From: Bdellovibrionaceae bacterium UBA3535
Lineage (GTDB): Bacteria > Bdellovibrionota > Bdellovibrionia > Bdellovibrionales > UBA840
Length of the DNA stretch: 64,000 nt
NCBI GenBank assembly: GCA_002376845.1
Contig: DFOS01000012.1
Location: forward strand, 11,158-75,157
Direction: 5' to 3'
How positions within the stretch are numbered: position 1 is the stretch's first letter; the number at the start of each line of letters is the position of its first letter. This document shows positions 43,054 through 51,523 of the stretch, one piece after another. The position numbers were made by a program, and so were the translations under genes. A model generated the notes under the pieces. That model was not told the DNA's origin and did not search any database. It saw only the letters and a program-made list of their open reading frames with translations.

Positions 43054-44438
43054 TTTCTAAGGTACGATTATTTCCAGGCAAACAATTGCGTCTAGCATTT
43101 AGCGTTCATTCTCCAAAAAACATGACATTTAAATCATTTTGTAGGGAAGTAAAAAAAGCGAAGAAGCTATTGCCTAGTAATATAAACTTTGATGAAAGCT
43201 TCTATCTAGATGCAAATCCTGATGTTAAAGAGTCTGTTAGTAATGGAAGATTTTATTCAGGATATGTTCATTATTTATTAGTGGGTCAGCATGAAAAACG
43301 GATTTATAGTACATTAGAGCTATCTAAAAAGTTGTCTATTAGAGCGCAAATACCTGACGAGGAGCTATTTAGGCCTGTGCATAACTTACCTTTAGACAGG
43401 TTTAATATGTCTTACGATTATGATAGTCGAAAAGATGTTGGTGTGATAGTAATACCCCATTTACAAAGAAAATTATTCTTTGCAGGTTATGTTAGTTTTT
43501 TTAATGATATGTCTAAGTTAAGAAATCTGTATTCGGAAGTAATCATCATTACTTTATTTAAAGATGTAGAACCGGACTTAATTGAAGACAAATTTGATAC
43601 TATATCAGTAGTTTATTACCAAGATGTAAAAAGTCTACCAAGAAAACCAAAGTCTATAACATGCTTTGATCAGGCAACATATTTTTATTGCAAGAATGTT
43701 TTTAATATGCCTGATAAGACAGTCTACTATTGCCAAGATTTTGAGGCTGGATTCTACCCTTTTGGCAGCTTATATATACGAGCTCAGCGAGCATTGCTAG
43801 AGTCAAAAAATATAATACTGTCTACTAAGATTTTGTATAAAGATTTAGTAAGTCGCGGTTTCTTAAAGGATGCAAACATTTACATTACTAGTCCTCATAT
43901 CTCAGTTATTGAAGGTATTGAGTTAGATAAGAACAAGAAAATATTTTGCTACTTTCGTCCTGAAAAATTTAATACGCGTAATTTACCAGAATTAATCATA
44001 GAGTTTGTCGAAGACTTTTGTGAAAAATATGATGGGTACGAACTATATTTGGTCGGAACTAATGGCACCTGTTATTCTTATACTATTCGTAGTAATTTAG
44101 TTTTTGTAATTAATAAGTTGGATAAAATGGAATACCTCAATTTACTTAAAAGTGTAGATTTAGTAGTAGCCTTGATTTACTCATCTCACCCAGGTGTCAT
44201 TGCTTATCAGGCTGCGGCCTCTGGAATACCTACAGTTACAAATACATTTTTTACTCGTGGCAAAGAAGAAATAAATTTACTTTCTACCAATATCGTGCCT
44301 TATAACCCTGTAAGAGATGATTTGTTAGGGATTGTTGAGCAGGCATTGACAATAAAAAAGGGAGAAAAGAATTTTAATGACTCTCTGTACTCAGGTAATG
44401 AAACGAAAAGTTTGGTAGAATTTTATAATAAATTATAG
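43050..44438 (+). CDS. WsaF-like GT4 glycosyltransferase with N-terminal NPDV repeat
   Basis: 462 residues. An N-terminal module (about 48-86) FDESFYLDANPDVKESV...YVHYLLVGQHEKR follows the 'YLxxNPDV...HYxxxGxxExR' repeat seen in some glycan-locus and secreted proteins. The rest is GT-B: VVYYQDFEAGFYPFGSLYIRAQ resembles the WsaF acceptor-domain signature, and LNLLKSVDLVVALIYSSHPGVIAYQAAASGIPTVTN the donor domain. WsaF is a rhamnosyltransferase, which fits the RgpF neighbour and rml genes. It overlaps the previous gene by ATGA and ends the operon. Confidence 0.72.
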   Translation: MISKVRLFPGKQLRLAFSVHSPKNMTFKSFCREVKKAKKLLPSNINFDESFYLDANPDVKESVSNGRFYSGYVHYLLVGQHEKRIYSTLELSKKLSIRAQIPDEELFRPVHNLPLDRFNMSYDYDSRKDVGVIVIPHLQRKLFFAGYVSFFNDMSKLRNLYSEVIIITLFKDVEPDLIEDKFDTISVVYYQDVKSLPRKPKSITCFDQATYFYCKNVFNMPDKTVYYCQDFEAGFYPFGSLYIRAQRALLESKNIILSTKILYKDLVSRGFLKDANIYITSPHISVIEGIELDKNKKIFCYFRPEKFNTRNLPELIIEFVEDFCEKYDGYELYLVGTNGTCYSYTIRSNLVFVINKLDKMEYLNLLKSVDLVVALIYSSHPGVIAYQAAASGIPTVTNTFFTRGKEEINLLSTNIVPYNPVRDDLLGIVEQALTIKKGEKNFNDSLYSGNETKSLVEFYNKL

Positions 44439-44703
44439 TACTTGAAATATGGTATTTCTAAAGGCGGCTTGTGCTTATACGCGTTTCATGCGTTAAAGGC
44501 TTTGTCTATGATTCTGACCATTAGGTTTATGATCAAAAATAACTAATTTTCACTTTTGTTAAGTATGAACTATATGCATATGAAAGACTTTTGGCTACTT
44601 GGTCTAGTTGGAACTCTAAAAAAAGATAGTTTTGCTAGATTTGCCTCATACTGGTAGTTTGCATATCTACTTTCTAGCTTAACCATTACTATAGCTCCAC
44701 AAA
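44439..44703. other. Convergent intergenic spacer
   Basis: About 265 bp between the last glycan gene and the rplQ terminator. AT-rich, no gene supported; short frames only (for example ATG 44,580 to TAG 44,658, 26 residues, unrecognised). It marks the border between the AT-rich island and the ribosomal superoperon. Confidence 0.5.
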
Positions 44704-44730
44704 TTAAAAAGGCTCCCTATTAGGAGCCCT
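44704..44730 (-). terminator. Terminator of the ribosomal superoperon
   Basis: On the minus strand GGCTCC-TAATAG-GGAGCC forms a six-bp GC-rich stem followed by TTTTT. It lies 28 nt beyond the rplQ stop codon and ends the alpha operon. Confidence 0.88.
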
Positions 44731-44758
44731 TGATGTAAGTAGATTGCAAGTGTTAGCA

Positions 44759-45352
44759 CTAGGCTTTCTTCTTCGTAGTTTTCTTTTTTGCTTTCTTTTT
44801 AGAAGCTGTTTTTTTGCTCGCGGATTTCTTTTTTGTCTTCTTTTTGGCCGCAACCTTCTTGGCTTTTTTTACAGCCTTTTTCTTTGTCGCCTCTTTCTTT
44901 TCTGCCGCTTTTTTTGCTGACTTATCGGCTTTGGGCTTGGCCTCTGTGGCCGCTTTCTTTTCCGTACCCTCTTGCTCGTTCACAGCTTTTGGCAACTCAT
45001 AATCAACAAATTCGATAATCGCCATCTCCGCAGCATCACCGGGGCGACGACCCACCTTCAGAATACGAGTATAACCACCAGGGCGATCCTTAAAACGTGG
45101 TGAAATGTCCTTCATGATGACCGATACGGCCTTCTGGTTAGGGTATTTCGCCAAAAGGGTACGCTGTGCATGCAAGCTGCCCTTTTTGCCCGTAGTCACC
45201 GCACGCTCTACATGGCGACGCAGCTCTTTGGCTTTTTCCACAGTGGTGCGAATCCGGCCATGCTCCACTAAGGAGTATACCAAATTTCTCAAAAGAGCTT
45301 TTCTGTGGCCTGTTTCTCTATCAAAAGTTTTAACTCTACGCTTGTGTCTCAT
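44759..45352 (-). CDS. rplQ: 50S ribosomal protein L17 with long basic C-terminal tail
   Basis: 197 residues. The N-terminal about 118 residues are a normal bL17 (MRHKRRVKTFDRETGHRKALLRNL, EKAKELRRHVERA, GGYTRILKVGRRPGDAAEMAIIE). The remaining about 75 are an Ala/Lys-rich tail (AKPKADKSAKKAAEKKEATKKK...). Low-complexity basic tails on L17 occur in several delta/Bdellovibrio-like groups. Last gene of the alpha operon, followed by a strong terminator. Confidence 0.95.
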   Translation of the reverse strand: MRHKRRVKTFDRETGHRKALLRNLVYSLVEHGRIRTTVEKAKELRRHVERAVTTGKKGSLHAQRTLLAKYPNQKAVSVIMKDISPRFKDRPGGYTRILKVGRRPGDAAEMAIIEFVDYELPKAVNEQEGTEKKAATEAKPKADKSAKKAAEKKEATKKKAVKKAKKVAAKKKTKKKSASKKTASKKKAKKKTTKKKA

Positions 45353-45372
45353 CGCATCACCTTCTTATCTTC

Positions 45373-46452
45373 TTACGACTCTCCGATACCTGTTCCCATA
45401 CCCGTGGGCGCTGCCGCAGGGGCTGCCTGCGCCGCACGATTGCGTGCATAGGTATCTGGATCCCAATCTTTAGGTGGCCAACCGTCGATTTTCATACCAA
45501 GGGTTAAGCCCATTTCAGTTAGCAATTCTTTGATCTCGTTTAATGATTTACGACCAAAGTTTTTCGTTTTTAACATTTCCGCCTCGGAGCGAGTTACTAG
45601 CTCCCCAATATAACGAATGTTGGCATTCTTTAAGCAGTTCGCCGAACGCACGGAAAGTTCAAGATCATCCACAGAACGGAAAAGATTCTCGTTTAATTGC
45701 GGTTGATCGTCTTCTTTTTCTACTTCTACTTTTTCTTCCGTTTCATCAAAGTTAATGAAGATTTGTAGCTGCTCTTTTAAAATTTTAGAACCTAGAGCTA
45801 CGGACTCTTCCGGCTTTAAGGAACCATCAGTCCACACTTCCAAAGTCAATGCATCGTAATCTGTTTTTTGCCCCACACGCGCAGCGCCTACTTGGTAGTT
45901 TACACGGCGAATGGGACTGTAAAGAGAATCTACGGCAATAAAACCTACTGGCAGATCTTCACTTTGATCATCGGCATTTACATAGCCGCGGCCAAAGCGA
46001 ACCAGAAGCTCACACTTAAAGTTGGCAGCTTCTCCTAGGGTTGCAATATGCTGATCAGGGTTGATCACTTCAATGCCCTCAGGAATCTGAATATCAGCAG
46101 CCGTTACCGTGCCAGCACCTTGCTTGGATATCACAAGAGTTTTTGGCTCAGGGCTGAACTGACGAAAGCGGACTTCTTTTAAGTTCAAAATAATGTCTGT
46201 TACATCTTCCATTACTTCTGGAATGCTGGTGAACTCATGCAATACGCCTTCAAAGCGAACGGCCGCCACAGCAGAACCCATCATGGAATTTAACATAGTA
46301 CGACGAAGAGAGTTACCTAGGGTAACACCATAACCACGCTCTAGTGGACGAATCTGAAAACGACCATAGGTATCTGTGGATTGTTCTTTATCTAGTTCAT
46401 AAGTGGTGGGTTGAATCAACTCTCGCCAAAATTTATAATAATGCTTTTGCAT
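45373..46452 (-). CDS. rpoA: DNA-directed RNA polymerase subunit alpha
   Basis: 359 residues, a little longer than the usual 320-340. N-terminal dimerisation domain PLERGYGVTLGNSLRRTML; flexible linker about 235-260; alpha-CTD SVRSANCLKNANIRYIGELV and NFGRKSLNEIKE, which contacts UP elements and activators. A C-terminal Ala/Pro/Gly extension (AAQAAPAAAPTG) is extra. AAGGAG precedes the ATG. rpsD, often between rpsK and rpoA, is missing; only 30 bp separate them. Confidence 0.97.
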   Translation of the reverse strand: MQKHYYKFWRELIQPTTYELDKEQSTDTYGRFQIRPLERGYGVTLGNSLRRTMLNSMMGSAVAAVRFEGVLHEFTSIPEVMEDVTDIILNLKEVRFRQFSPEPKTLVISKQGAGTVTAADIQIPEGIEVINPDQHIATLGEAANFKCELLVRFGRGYVNADDQSEDLPVGFIAVDSLYSPIRRVNYQVGAARVGQKTDYDALTLEVWTDGSLKPEESVALGSKILKEQLQIFINFDETEEKVEVEKEDDQPQLNENLFRSVDDLELSVRSANCLKNANIRYIGELVTRSEAEMLKTKNFGRKSLNEIKELLTEMGLTLGMKIDGWPPKDWDPDTYARNRAAQAAPAAAPTGMGTGIGES

Positions 46453-46482
46453 CGTATCTCCTTGGGGCTTGCAAAAATTTAA

Positions 46483-46869
46483 TTATACTCTTCTACGTTT
46501 TGGTGGGCGACATCCATTGTGCGGAACGGGGGTAATGTCACGCATAGAAGTCACTCGCAAACCAGCATTGGCAATGGCCCGTACTGCTGGTTCTCGGCCT
46601 GCGCCTGGCCCTTTTAAAAATACAGCGCAAGTTTTCATGCCGTTTTCCATTGCCTTTTTCACAGCATCTTCTGCTGCAACTTGTGCAGCAAAAGGTGTAC
46701 CTTTACGGCTACCTTTAAAACCCAGGTGACCGGAGCTCGACCAAGCAACTGTGTTGCCCTGAACATCCGTTACCGTAACAATCGTATTTCCAAAGCCACA
46801 TTTGATAAACACATTGCCATTGGGAATATTTTTTTTCGCTTTCTTTTTTGTCGTCTTAGGCGCTGCCAT
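46483..46869 (-). CDS. rpsK: 30S ribosomal protein S11
   Basis: 128 residues. Basic N-terminus (KTTKKKAKKN), then TIVTVTDVQGNTVAWSSSG, GFKGSRKGTPFAAQ, KGPGAGREPAVRAI and the C-terminal PHNGCRPPKRRRV are canonical uS11. It helps form the mRNA exit platform of the small subunit. Twelve nt after rpsM. Confidence 0.97.
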   Translation of the reverse strand: MAAPKTTKKKAKKNIPNGNVFIKCGFGNTIVTVTDVQGNTVAWSSSGHLGFKGSRKGTPFAAQVAAEDAVKKAMENGMKTCAVFLKGPGAGREPAVRAIANAGLRVTSMRDITPVPHNGCRPPKRRRV

Positions 46870-46880
46870 TCAAACTCCTA

Positions 46881-47249
46881 CTATTTCTTCTTATTCGCTA
46901 CAGTTTTCTTCGGACCTTTTCTGGTACGAGAATTATTTCTAGTGTTTTGTCCACGTACGGGAAGTCCTTTGCGGTGACGAAGGCCACGATAGCTTCCTAG
47001 ATCCACGTGACGTTTGATATTCATAGAGATTTCACGGCGAAGATCCCCTTCTACAGTGTACTCGCCTTCGATCAAACGTCGCAGCTTACCAATTTCATCT
47101 TCGGTAATTTTATCGCTTCGCAAATCACGATCAACTTTTGCTTTATCACACAGATCCGCCGCAGTCTTGCGACCAATGCCGTAGATATAAGTTAATGCTA
47201 CTTCCATTCTTTTATTTCTAGGTAAATCTACACCTGCAATACGAGCCAT
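46881..47249 (-). CDS. rpsM: 30S ribosomal protein S13
   Basis: 122 residues. MARIAGVDLPRNKRMEVAL, YGIGRKTAADLCDKA, and the C-terminal GSYRGLRHRKGLPVRGQNTRNNSRTRKG are canonical uS13, which contacts the P-site tRNA and 23S helix 38. Follows rpmJ by 6 nt. Confidence 0.97.
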   Translation of the reverse strand: MARIAGVDLPRNKRMEVALTYIYGIGRKTAADLCDKAKVDRDLRSDKITEDEIGKLRRLIEGEYTVEGDLRREISMNIKRHVDLGSYRGLRHRKGLPVRGQNTRNNSRTRKGPKKTVANKKK

Positions 47250-47255
47250 GTTTTA

Positions 47256-47369
47256 CTATCCTTGCCGTTGTTTGTGTTTCGGATTAACGCAAATTACACG
47301 AACCAATCCACCACGTTTAATAACTTTACAGTCCTTACAAATCTTTTTTACTGAAGCTCTAACTTTCAT
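47256..47369 (-). CDS. rpmJ: 50S ribosomal protein L36
   Basis: 37 residues, read directly from the minus strand: starts MKVRASVKKICKDCKVIKR and ends with KHKQRQG. The zinc ligands C11, C14, C27 and H32 are all present, so this is the zinc-binding form. It lies between adk and rpsM, the usual spec/alpha border position, and there is no infA or map upstream of it. Confidence 0.95.
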   Translation of the reverse strand: MKVRASVKKICKDCKVIKRGGLVRVICVNPKHKQRQG

Positions 47370-47486
47370 CGTAAACCCTCGTTATTTATGAAGAATTTCT
47401 TCTTCTTCATATAAAATGCCTAAGAGACCGGAAAAACTAACATTTAGTGTCGTTTGTGTCCAGCCGTTTGTAATTTTCTTTCATGC

Positions 47487-48131
47487 CTATTCCACAGACA
47501 ATTGCTGTAGAATTCGCCCATATACCTCATCCGTAGACCCTTCTCCCGAAATGGCCGAGTAGATCCCTTTGGTTTTATAATAATCAATCAAAGGCAGCGT
47601 ATTTTCCTTATAGGTCTGCAATCGAGTTTTAATTGCTGCCTCAGTATCGTCTTTTCGCTGCTTTACATCTCCACCGCATAGATCGCAAACACCCTCTGCT
47701 TTTGTCGGGTGAAATTCTACGTGATAAGAGGCTCCACAATTGGAGCAGACCCGGCGCCCAGTAAGGCGTTGCAAAAGCTTGTTCTCATCTACGTCAATAA
47801 ATAGGGCTTGTTCCAGCTTTCGATCCATCTTTTCTAAAATCTTTTCCAAACCCTCTGCCTGCACCGTCGTTCTTGGAAAACCATCCAAAATCACATCTTT
47901 GCCCTGTAAATCTTTTAGGGTCTCCTCTACCAGCGCGATGGTAATATCATCGGGCACTAGATTACCGGCATCCATCAAACTTTTGGCCTTTTTACCCAGC
48001 TCGGTCTCGTTTTTAATGGCATTACGAAAAAGATCACCGGTGGATACATGCACCATGCCCTTTTCTTTTACCAATTTTGCCGACTGCGTGCCTTTACCAG
48101 CTCCTGGCGGCCCAAAGAGAAGGAAGATCAA
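47487..48131 (-). CDS. adk: Adenylate kinase
   Basis: 214 residues from a TTG in a TTGA overlap with the secY stop. P-loop GPPGAGKGTQ (about 7-16), HVSTGDLFR, DGFPRTTVQAEGL, LTGRRVCSNCG, and a zinc-type LID with CSNC...CDLC. It converts ATP+AMP to 2 ADP. The secY-adk order is standard. The 117-bp space to rpmJ carries no infA or map. Confidence 0.96.
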   Translation of the reverse strand: MIFLLFGPPGAGKGTQSAKLVKEKGMVHVSTGDLFRNAIKNETELGKKAKSLMDAGNLVPDDITIALVEETLKDLQGKDVILDGFPRTTVQAEGLEKILEKMDRKLEQALFIDVDENKLLQRLTGRRVCSNCGASYHVEFHPTKAEGVCDLCGGDVKQRKDDTEAAIKTRLQTYKENTLPLIDYYKTKGIYSAISGEGSTDEVYGRILQQLSVE

Positions 48132-49450
48132 TACTGCACCCTCCGCTGACGAACCTTACGACCTTTCATGAAGGATTCATATTTTTGGTTCAATAAGTGT
48201 GATTGAACTTGTTGCGAAGTATCTAGGGCCACACCAACCAGAATGAGCAGCGACGTTCCGCCAAAATAAAAAGGAATATTAAAATACTTATTTAAAATAA
48301 CCGGCAAAATACAAATTAAACTCAAGTAGATCGCACCGCCAACCTGAATGCGCTCCAATACTTTTTGGATATAATCCGAGGTCTCTCGCCCGGCACGGAT
48401 ACCAGGAACAAAGCCGCCATACTTTTTCAAGTTATCCGCCACCTCTACTGGATTAAAAACGATCTGCGTGTAGAAGAAACAAAAGAAAACTACCATACCG
48501 ATAAAAAGCACATTGTATAGCGCGCCTGTCGGAGAGAGTGTATCACGCAAGCTTACTAGCCACGGAGTTTCCACAAACTGGGTCATGGTAGCAGGAAATA
48601 GTAATAATGAAGAAGCAAAGATGGGTGGAATCACACCTGAGAAATTGATCTTCAACGGCAAGTGCGACTCTGGCGCATTCATGGCTTGCTTGCCCATTCC
48701 GCGTTGGGAATATTTGATCTTAATACGACGTTGAGCCACTTCCATAAAGATAATAAAGCCCACAGTAAAAATCATAAATGCCAATAGGATTAAGGCAAAA
48801 AAGAAACTAAATTCTCCGCTTTGTACCAAGGAAACCAATTGCATGGATCCTTGCGGAATGGTGGCTGCAATACCGGCAAAGATAATGAGTGAGGCACCAT
48901 TACCTACACCGCGATCGGTGATTTGCTCGCCAAGCCACATAAGAAAACAAGTTCCGGCCGTAAGAGTGATTACCGTCATAACTTCAAAAGGCAAAACTCC
49001 TACTTTAGCAGACATAACTAAAGACTCACCTGCAGGACCCGTTTGTGATTTTAAAAAGGAAGTAATACCGATGGCTTGTACAATGGCCAAGCCTACGGTT
49101 CCGTAGCGAGTAAATTGATTGATTTTTTTTCTACCAGGCTCGCCCTCTTTTTTTAAGGCCTCTAGCTGCGGCACTACAGTTGTTAGCAGCTGCATGATGA
49201 TCGAGGCAGAAATATAGGGCATGATCCCCAATGCGAATACAGAGAACTGCGATAGGGCGCCGCCGGAAAACATATTAAATACGCCAAAGATACCTGTAGA
49301 CTGGGAGCTAAAAAACGCAAGTACCGCTTCTGTGTTTACCCCCGGGGTCGGAACATGAACACCAAATCGGTAGATCACCATGGCAAATAGAGTAAAAAAG
49401 ATGCGTTTTTTAAGATCAGAATTTTTAGCTAAGTTGTCTACAGCTGACAT
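48128..49450 (-). CDS. secY: Protein translocase subunit SecY
   Basis: 440 residues, ten transmembrane helices. VPTPGVNTEAV, GIMPYISASIIMQLL (TM2), FTRYGTVGLAIVQA, DRGVGNGASLIIFAGI, FSGVIPPIFASSLLLFP and the C-terminal GTSLLILVGVALDT are SecY hallmarks. It forms the protein-conducting channel in the inner membrane. Follows rplO by 23 nt. Confidence 0.97.
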   Translation of the reverse strand: MSAVDNLAKNSDLKKRIFFTLFAMVIYRFGVHVPTPGVNTEAVLAFFSSQSTGIFGVFNMFSGGALSQFSVFALGIMPYISASIIMQLLTTVVPQLEALKKEGEPGRKKINQFTRYGTVGLAIVQAIGITSFLKSQTGPAGESLVMSAKVGVLPFEVMTVITLTAGTCFLMWLGEQITDRGVGNGASLIIFAGIAATIPQGSMQLVSLVQSGEFSFFFALILLAFMIFTVGFIIFMEVAQRRIKIKYSQRGMGKQAMNAPESHLPLKINFSGVIPPIFASSLLLFPATMTQFVETPWLVSLRDTLSPTGALYNVLFIGMVVFFCFFYTQIVFNPVEVADNLKKYGGFVPGIRAGRETSDYIQKVLERIQVGGAIYLSLICILPVILNKYFNIPFYFGGTSLLILVGVALDTSQQVQSHLLNQKYESFMKGRKVRQRRVQY

Positions 49451-49473
49451 GCGAATCCTTGCTTATTTAAGTT

Positions 49474-49914
49474 TTAATTTTCAATGACTTCGGCTTTACC
49501 ACCAGCCTTCTCAATGGCCTCTTTTGCTTTTGCACTAAACTTGTGAGCTTTTACCGTAAGCGCTTTATCCAAAGTTCCATTGCCTAATACCTTTAGCATG
49601 GAACCTTTTTTCAAAACCCCTGCTTGGATCAAAGACTCAGCTGTCACTTCACCGTCAAAACGGTTCAGATCACTGAGATTTAATAGTTCATAGCTTTTGC
49701 GGTTTGGGTTGGTAAAGCCAAACTTAGGAATACGGCGCCATAGTGGCATTTGTCCGCCCTCAAAGCCGCGGCGAACACGCCCGCCCGTTCTAGCTAACTG
49801 GCCCTTGTGCCCCTTGGCGGAAGTTCCACCAAGGCCACTACCAATACCGCGCCCGAGACGCTTTTTCTTATTTACGGACCCTTTTTTGGGAGATAGTTCT
49901 GCAAGTAATGACAT
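49474..49914 (-). CDS. rplO: 50S ribosomal protein L15
   Basis: 146 residues. Gly/Arg-rich N-terminus KKRLGRGIGSGLGGTSAKGHKGQLARTGGRVRRGFEGGQMPLWRRIPKFGF and C-terminal KAHKFSAKAKEAIEKAGGKAE are canonical uL15, a late-assembly protein. One nt after rpmD. Confidence 0.97.
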   Translation of the reverse strand: MSLLAELSPKKGSVNKKKRLGRGIGSGLGGTSAKGHKGQLARTGGRVRRGFEGGQMPLWRRIPKFGFTNPNRKSYELLNLSDLNRFDGEVTAESLIQAGVLKKGSMLKVLGNGTLDKALTVKAHKFSAKAKEAIEKAGGKAEVIEN

Positions 49915-49915
49915 T

Positions 49916-50101
49916 TTAGTTCTCCACTTTCACATCAAGCATGTGTTGAATTTTAAATATTTGTCCACGATTGGCGGGCGTATCATTAACCAAACGCTCT
50001 TGGCCAATCTTGCGAAATCCCAAGCAACGAACGGTCTCTTTTTGGCTTTCTGTGCAGCCAATCGTACTTCTTTTTAAACGCACACGAAATTGCTTTGCCA
50101 T
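49916..50101 (-). CDS. rpmD: 50S ribosomal protein L30
   Basis: 61 residues: RVRLKRSTIGCTESQKETVRCLGFRKIGQERLVNDTPANRGQIFKIQHMLDVK, the whole uL30 domain. Between rpsE and rplO as in the standard spc operon. Four nt separate it from rpsE. Confidence 0.96.
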   Translation of the reverse strand: MAKQFRVRLKRSTIGCTESQKETVRCLGFRKIGQERLVNDTPANRGQIFKIQHMLDVKVEN

Positions 50102-50105
50102 AATA

Positions 50106-50579
50106 CTACCCTCTTAAAATCTTTTTTCTTTCTTCACGAGAACGCAGTTGCTTTAGACCATCTAAAGTAGCTCGTACCGCAGCATGTGGGTTACGCGTCC
50201 CTACACACTTAGTTAATATGTTCTTTACACCAGCAGCTTCCAAAACAGAGCGAACCGCACCGCCGGCAATAACACCCGTGCCTTCGGAGGCAGGTCTTAG
50301 CACCACCGTTGCAGCGCCAAATCGCCCCACAACTTCGTGAGGAATGGTGCCTTCTTTTAAATAGTAATCATGCATCTTCTTTTCAGCGCCGCGCTTAGCT
50401 TTACCGATTGCAGAAGGAACCTCACCAGCCTTACCAGTTCCGAAGCCGACCTTACCTGTACCGTCGCCTACCACTACCAATGCGGAAAACGAGAATCTGC
50501 GACCACCTTTAACCACCTTCGCTACGCGGTTAATGGCAACTACTCTTTCTTCTAGTTCTTGTTGTTGACTTTCTGCCAC
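50106..50579 (-). CDS. rpsE: 30S ribosomal protein S5
   Basis: 157 residues from a GTG preceded by AAGGAG. ELEERVVAINRVAKVVKGGRRFSFSALVVVGDGTGKVGFGTGKAGEVPSAI is the S5 N-terminal RNA-binding fold; the C-terminal domain has VGRFGAATVVLRPASEGTGVIAGGAVR. It shapes the decoding centre and mRNA entry. The loop linked in other species to spectinomycin resistance (VKGGRRF) looks wild type. Confidence 0.97.
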   Translation of the reverse strand: MAESQQQELEERVVAINRVAKVVKGGRRFSFSALVVVGDGTGKVGFGTGKAGEVPSAIGKAKRGAEKKMHDYYLKEGTIPHEVVGRFGAATVVLRPASEGTGVIAGGAVRSVLEAAGVKNILTKCVGTRNPHAAVRATLDGLKQLRSREERKKILRG

Positions 50580-50588
50580 AATATCTCC

Positions 50589-50960
50589 TTAAAACTTTAA
50601 GCCGTTTTCTCTAGCCGCTTCTGCCACAGCCTTAATTTTTCCGTGATAAATAAAACCATTGCGATCAAAAACTACATTTTCGATTTTTTTCTGACCCGCA
50701 ACACTTGCGATCTCTTTACCTAACAAGCTAGCCACCTCAATGCCCTTTTTGCCTTTTGTATCCATCTTCATAGTGGATGCAGAGGCCAATGTTTTGCCGG
50801 CGTCATCGTCAATCAATTGTGCATAAATATGATTGATGCTCTTGTAAACGCTAAGTCTTGGTTTCTCTGCTGTACCATTCATTTTCCTACGAATACGCAC
50901 TTTCTTTTTCAATCGGCCAATGCGGCTTGGGCTAGTTGATTTTTTATACTTTAATCTCAC
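50589..50960 (-). CDS. rplR: 50S ribosomal protein L18
   Basis: 123 residues. Basic N-terminus GRLKKKVRIRRKMNG, then KPRLSVYKSINHIYAQLIDD, GKEIASVA and FDRNGFIYHGKIKAVAEAARENGLKF: canonical uL18, which binds 5S rRNA. Nine nt before rpsE. Confidence 0.97.
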   Translation of the reverse strand: MRLKYKKSTSPSRIGRLKKKVRIRRKMNGTAEKPRLSVYKSINHIYAQLIDDDAGKTLASASTMKMDTKGKKGIEVASLLGKEIASVAGQKKIENVVFDRNGFIYHGKIKAVAEAARENGLKF

Positions 50961-50972
50961 ATCACACCTCGA

Positions 50973-51515
50973 TTATTTACCAGCTGCCTTACCAGCTTTA
51001 CGACGAATTACTTCATCCGAATAGCGAATACCTTTACCTAAATACGGCTCTGGCTCACGGTATCCACGAATTTTTGCGGCTACTTGTCCCACTTGCTCTT
51101 TACTCGCACTTTTCACATGGACGGTAGTATTCTTCTCCACTTCAATCGTGCAGCCCTCTGGAATCGGGTAAACAATGGGATGCGAATAGCCTAAGTTCAT
51201 TTCTAAGTTTTTACCCTTTACAGCGGCTCGATAACCAACACCATTTAAAATCAAAGATTTTTGAAAGCCCTTGGAGACACCGGTAACAGCATTTTGAACC
51301 AAAGAGCGATATAGTCCATGCAAAGAACGAGTACTTTTGGAATCATCTTTGCGAGTCAACGTAACCATGCCGTCTTCTACTTTGACTTCGATCTCAGGGC
51401 GCACTTTTACCATTTGGCTCGCTTTTGCACCTTTAACTGTAATCTCATTTTCGGGTGTAACACTTACTTGCACACCATCTTCAATTCTAACTGGGTTTTT
51501 TCCAATTCTTGACAT
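50973..51515 (-). CDS. rplF: 50S ribosomal protein L6
   Basis: 180 residues from ATG 51,515, preferred because AGGTGA lies just upstream and the protein then starts MSRIGKNPVRI as usual; a longer frame to 51,539 would overlap rpsH. Two repeated uL6 domains; RSLHGLYRSLVQNAVTGVSKGFQKSLILNGVGYRA and EQVGQVAAKIRGYREPEPYLGKGIRYSDEVIRRKAGK. It binds near the sarcin-ricin loop. Confidence 0.96.
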   Translation of the reverse strand: MSRIGKNPVRIEDGVQVSVTPENEITVKGAKASQMVKVRPEIEVKVEDGMVTLTRKDDSKSTRSLHGLYRSLVQNAVTGVSKGFQKSLILNGVGYRAAVKGKNLEMNLGYSHPIVYPIPEGCTIEVEKNTTVHVKSASKEQVGQVAAKIRGYREPEPYLGKGIRYSDEVIRRKAGKAAGK

Positions 51516-51523
51516 AATATCAC

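Noticed and set aside
44814..45473. Open frames antisense to rplQ and rpoA (hydrophobic Phe/Ala-rich translations)
   Set aside because: They are the reverse complement of the Lys/Ala-rich L17 tail and of rpoA, and disappear as coding candidates once these genes are recognised.
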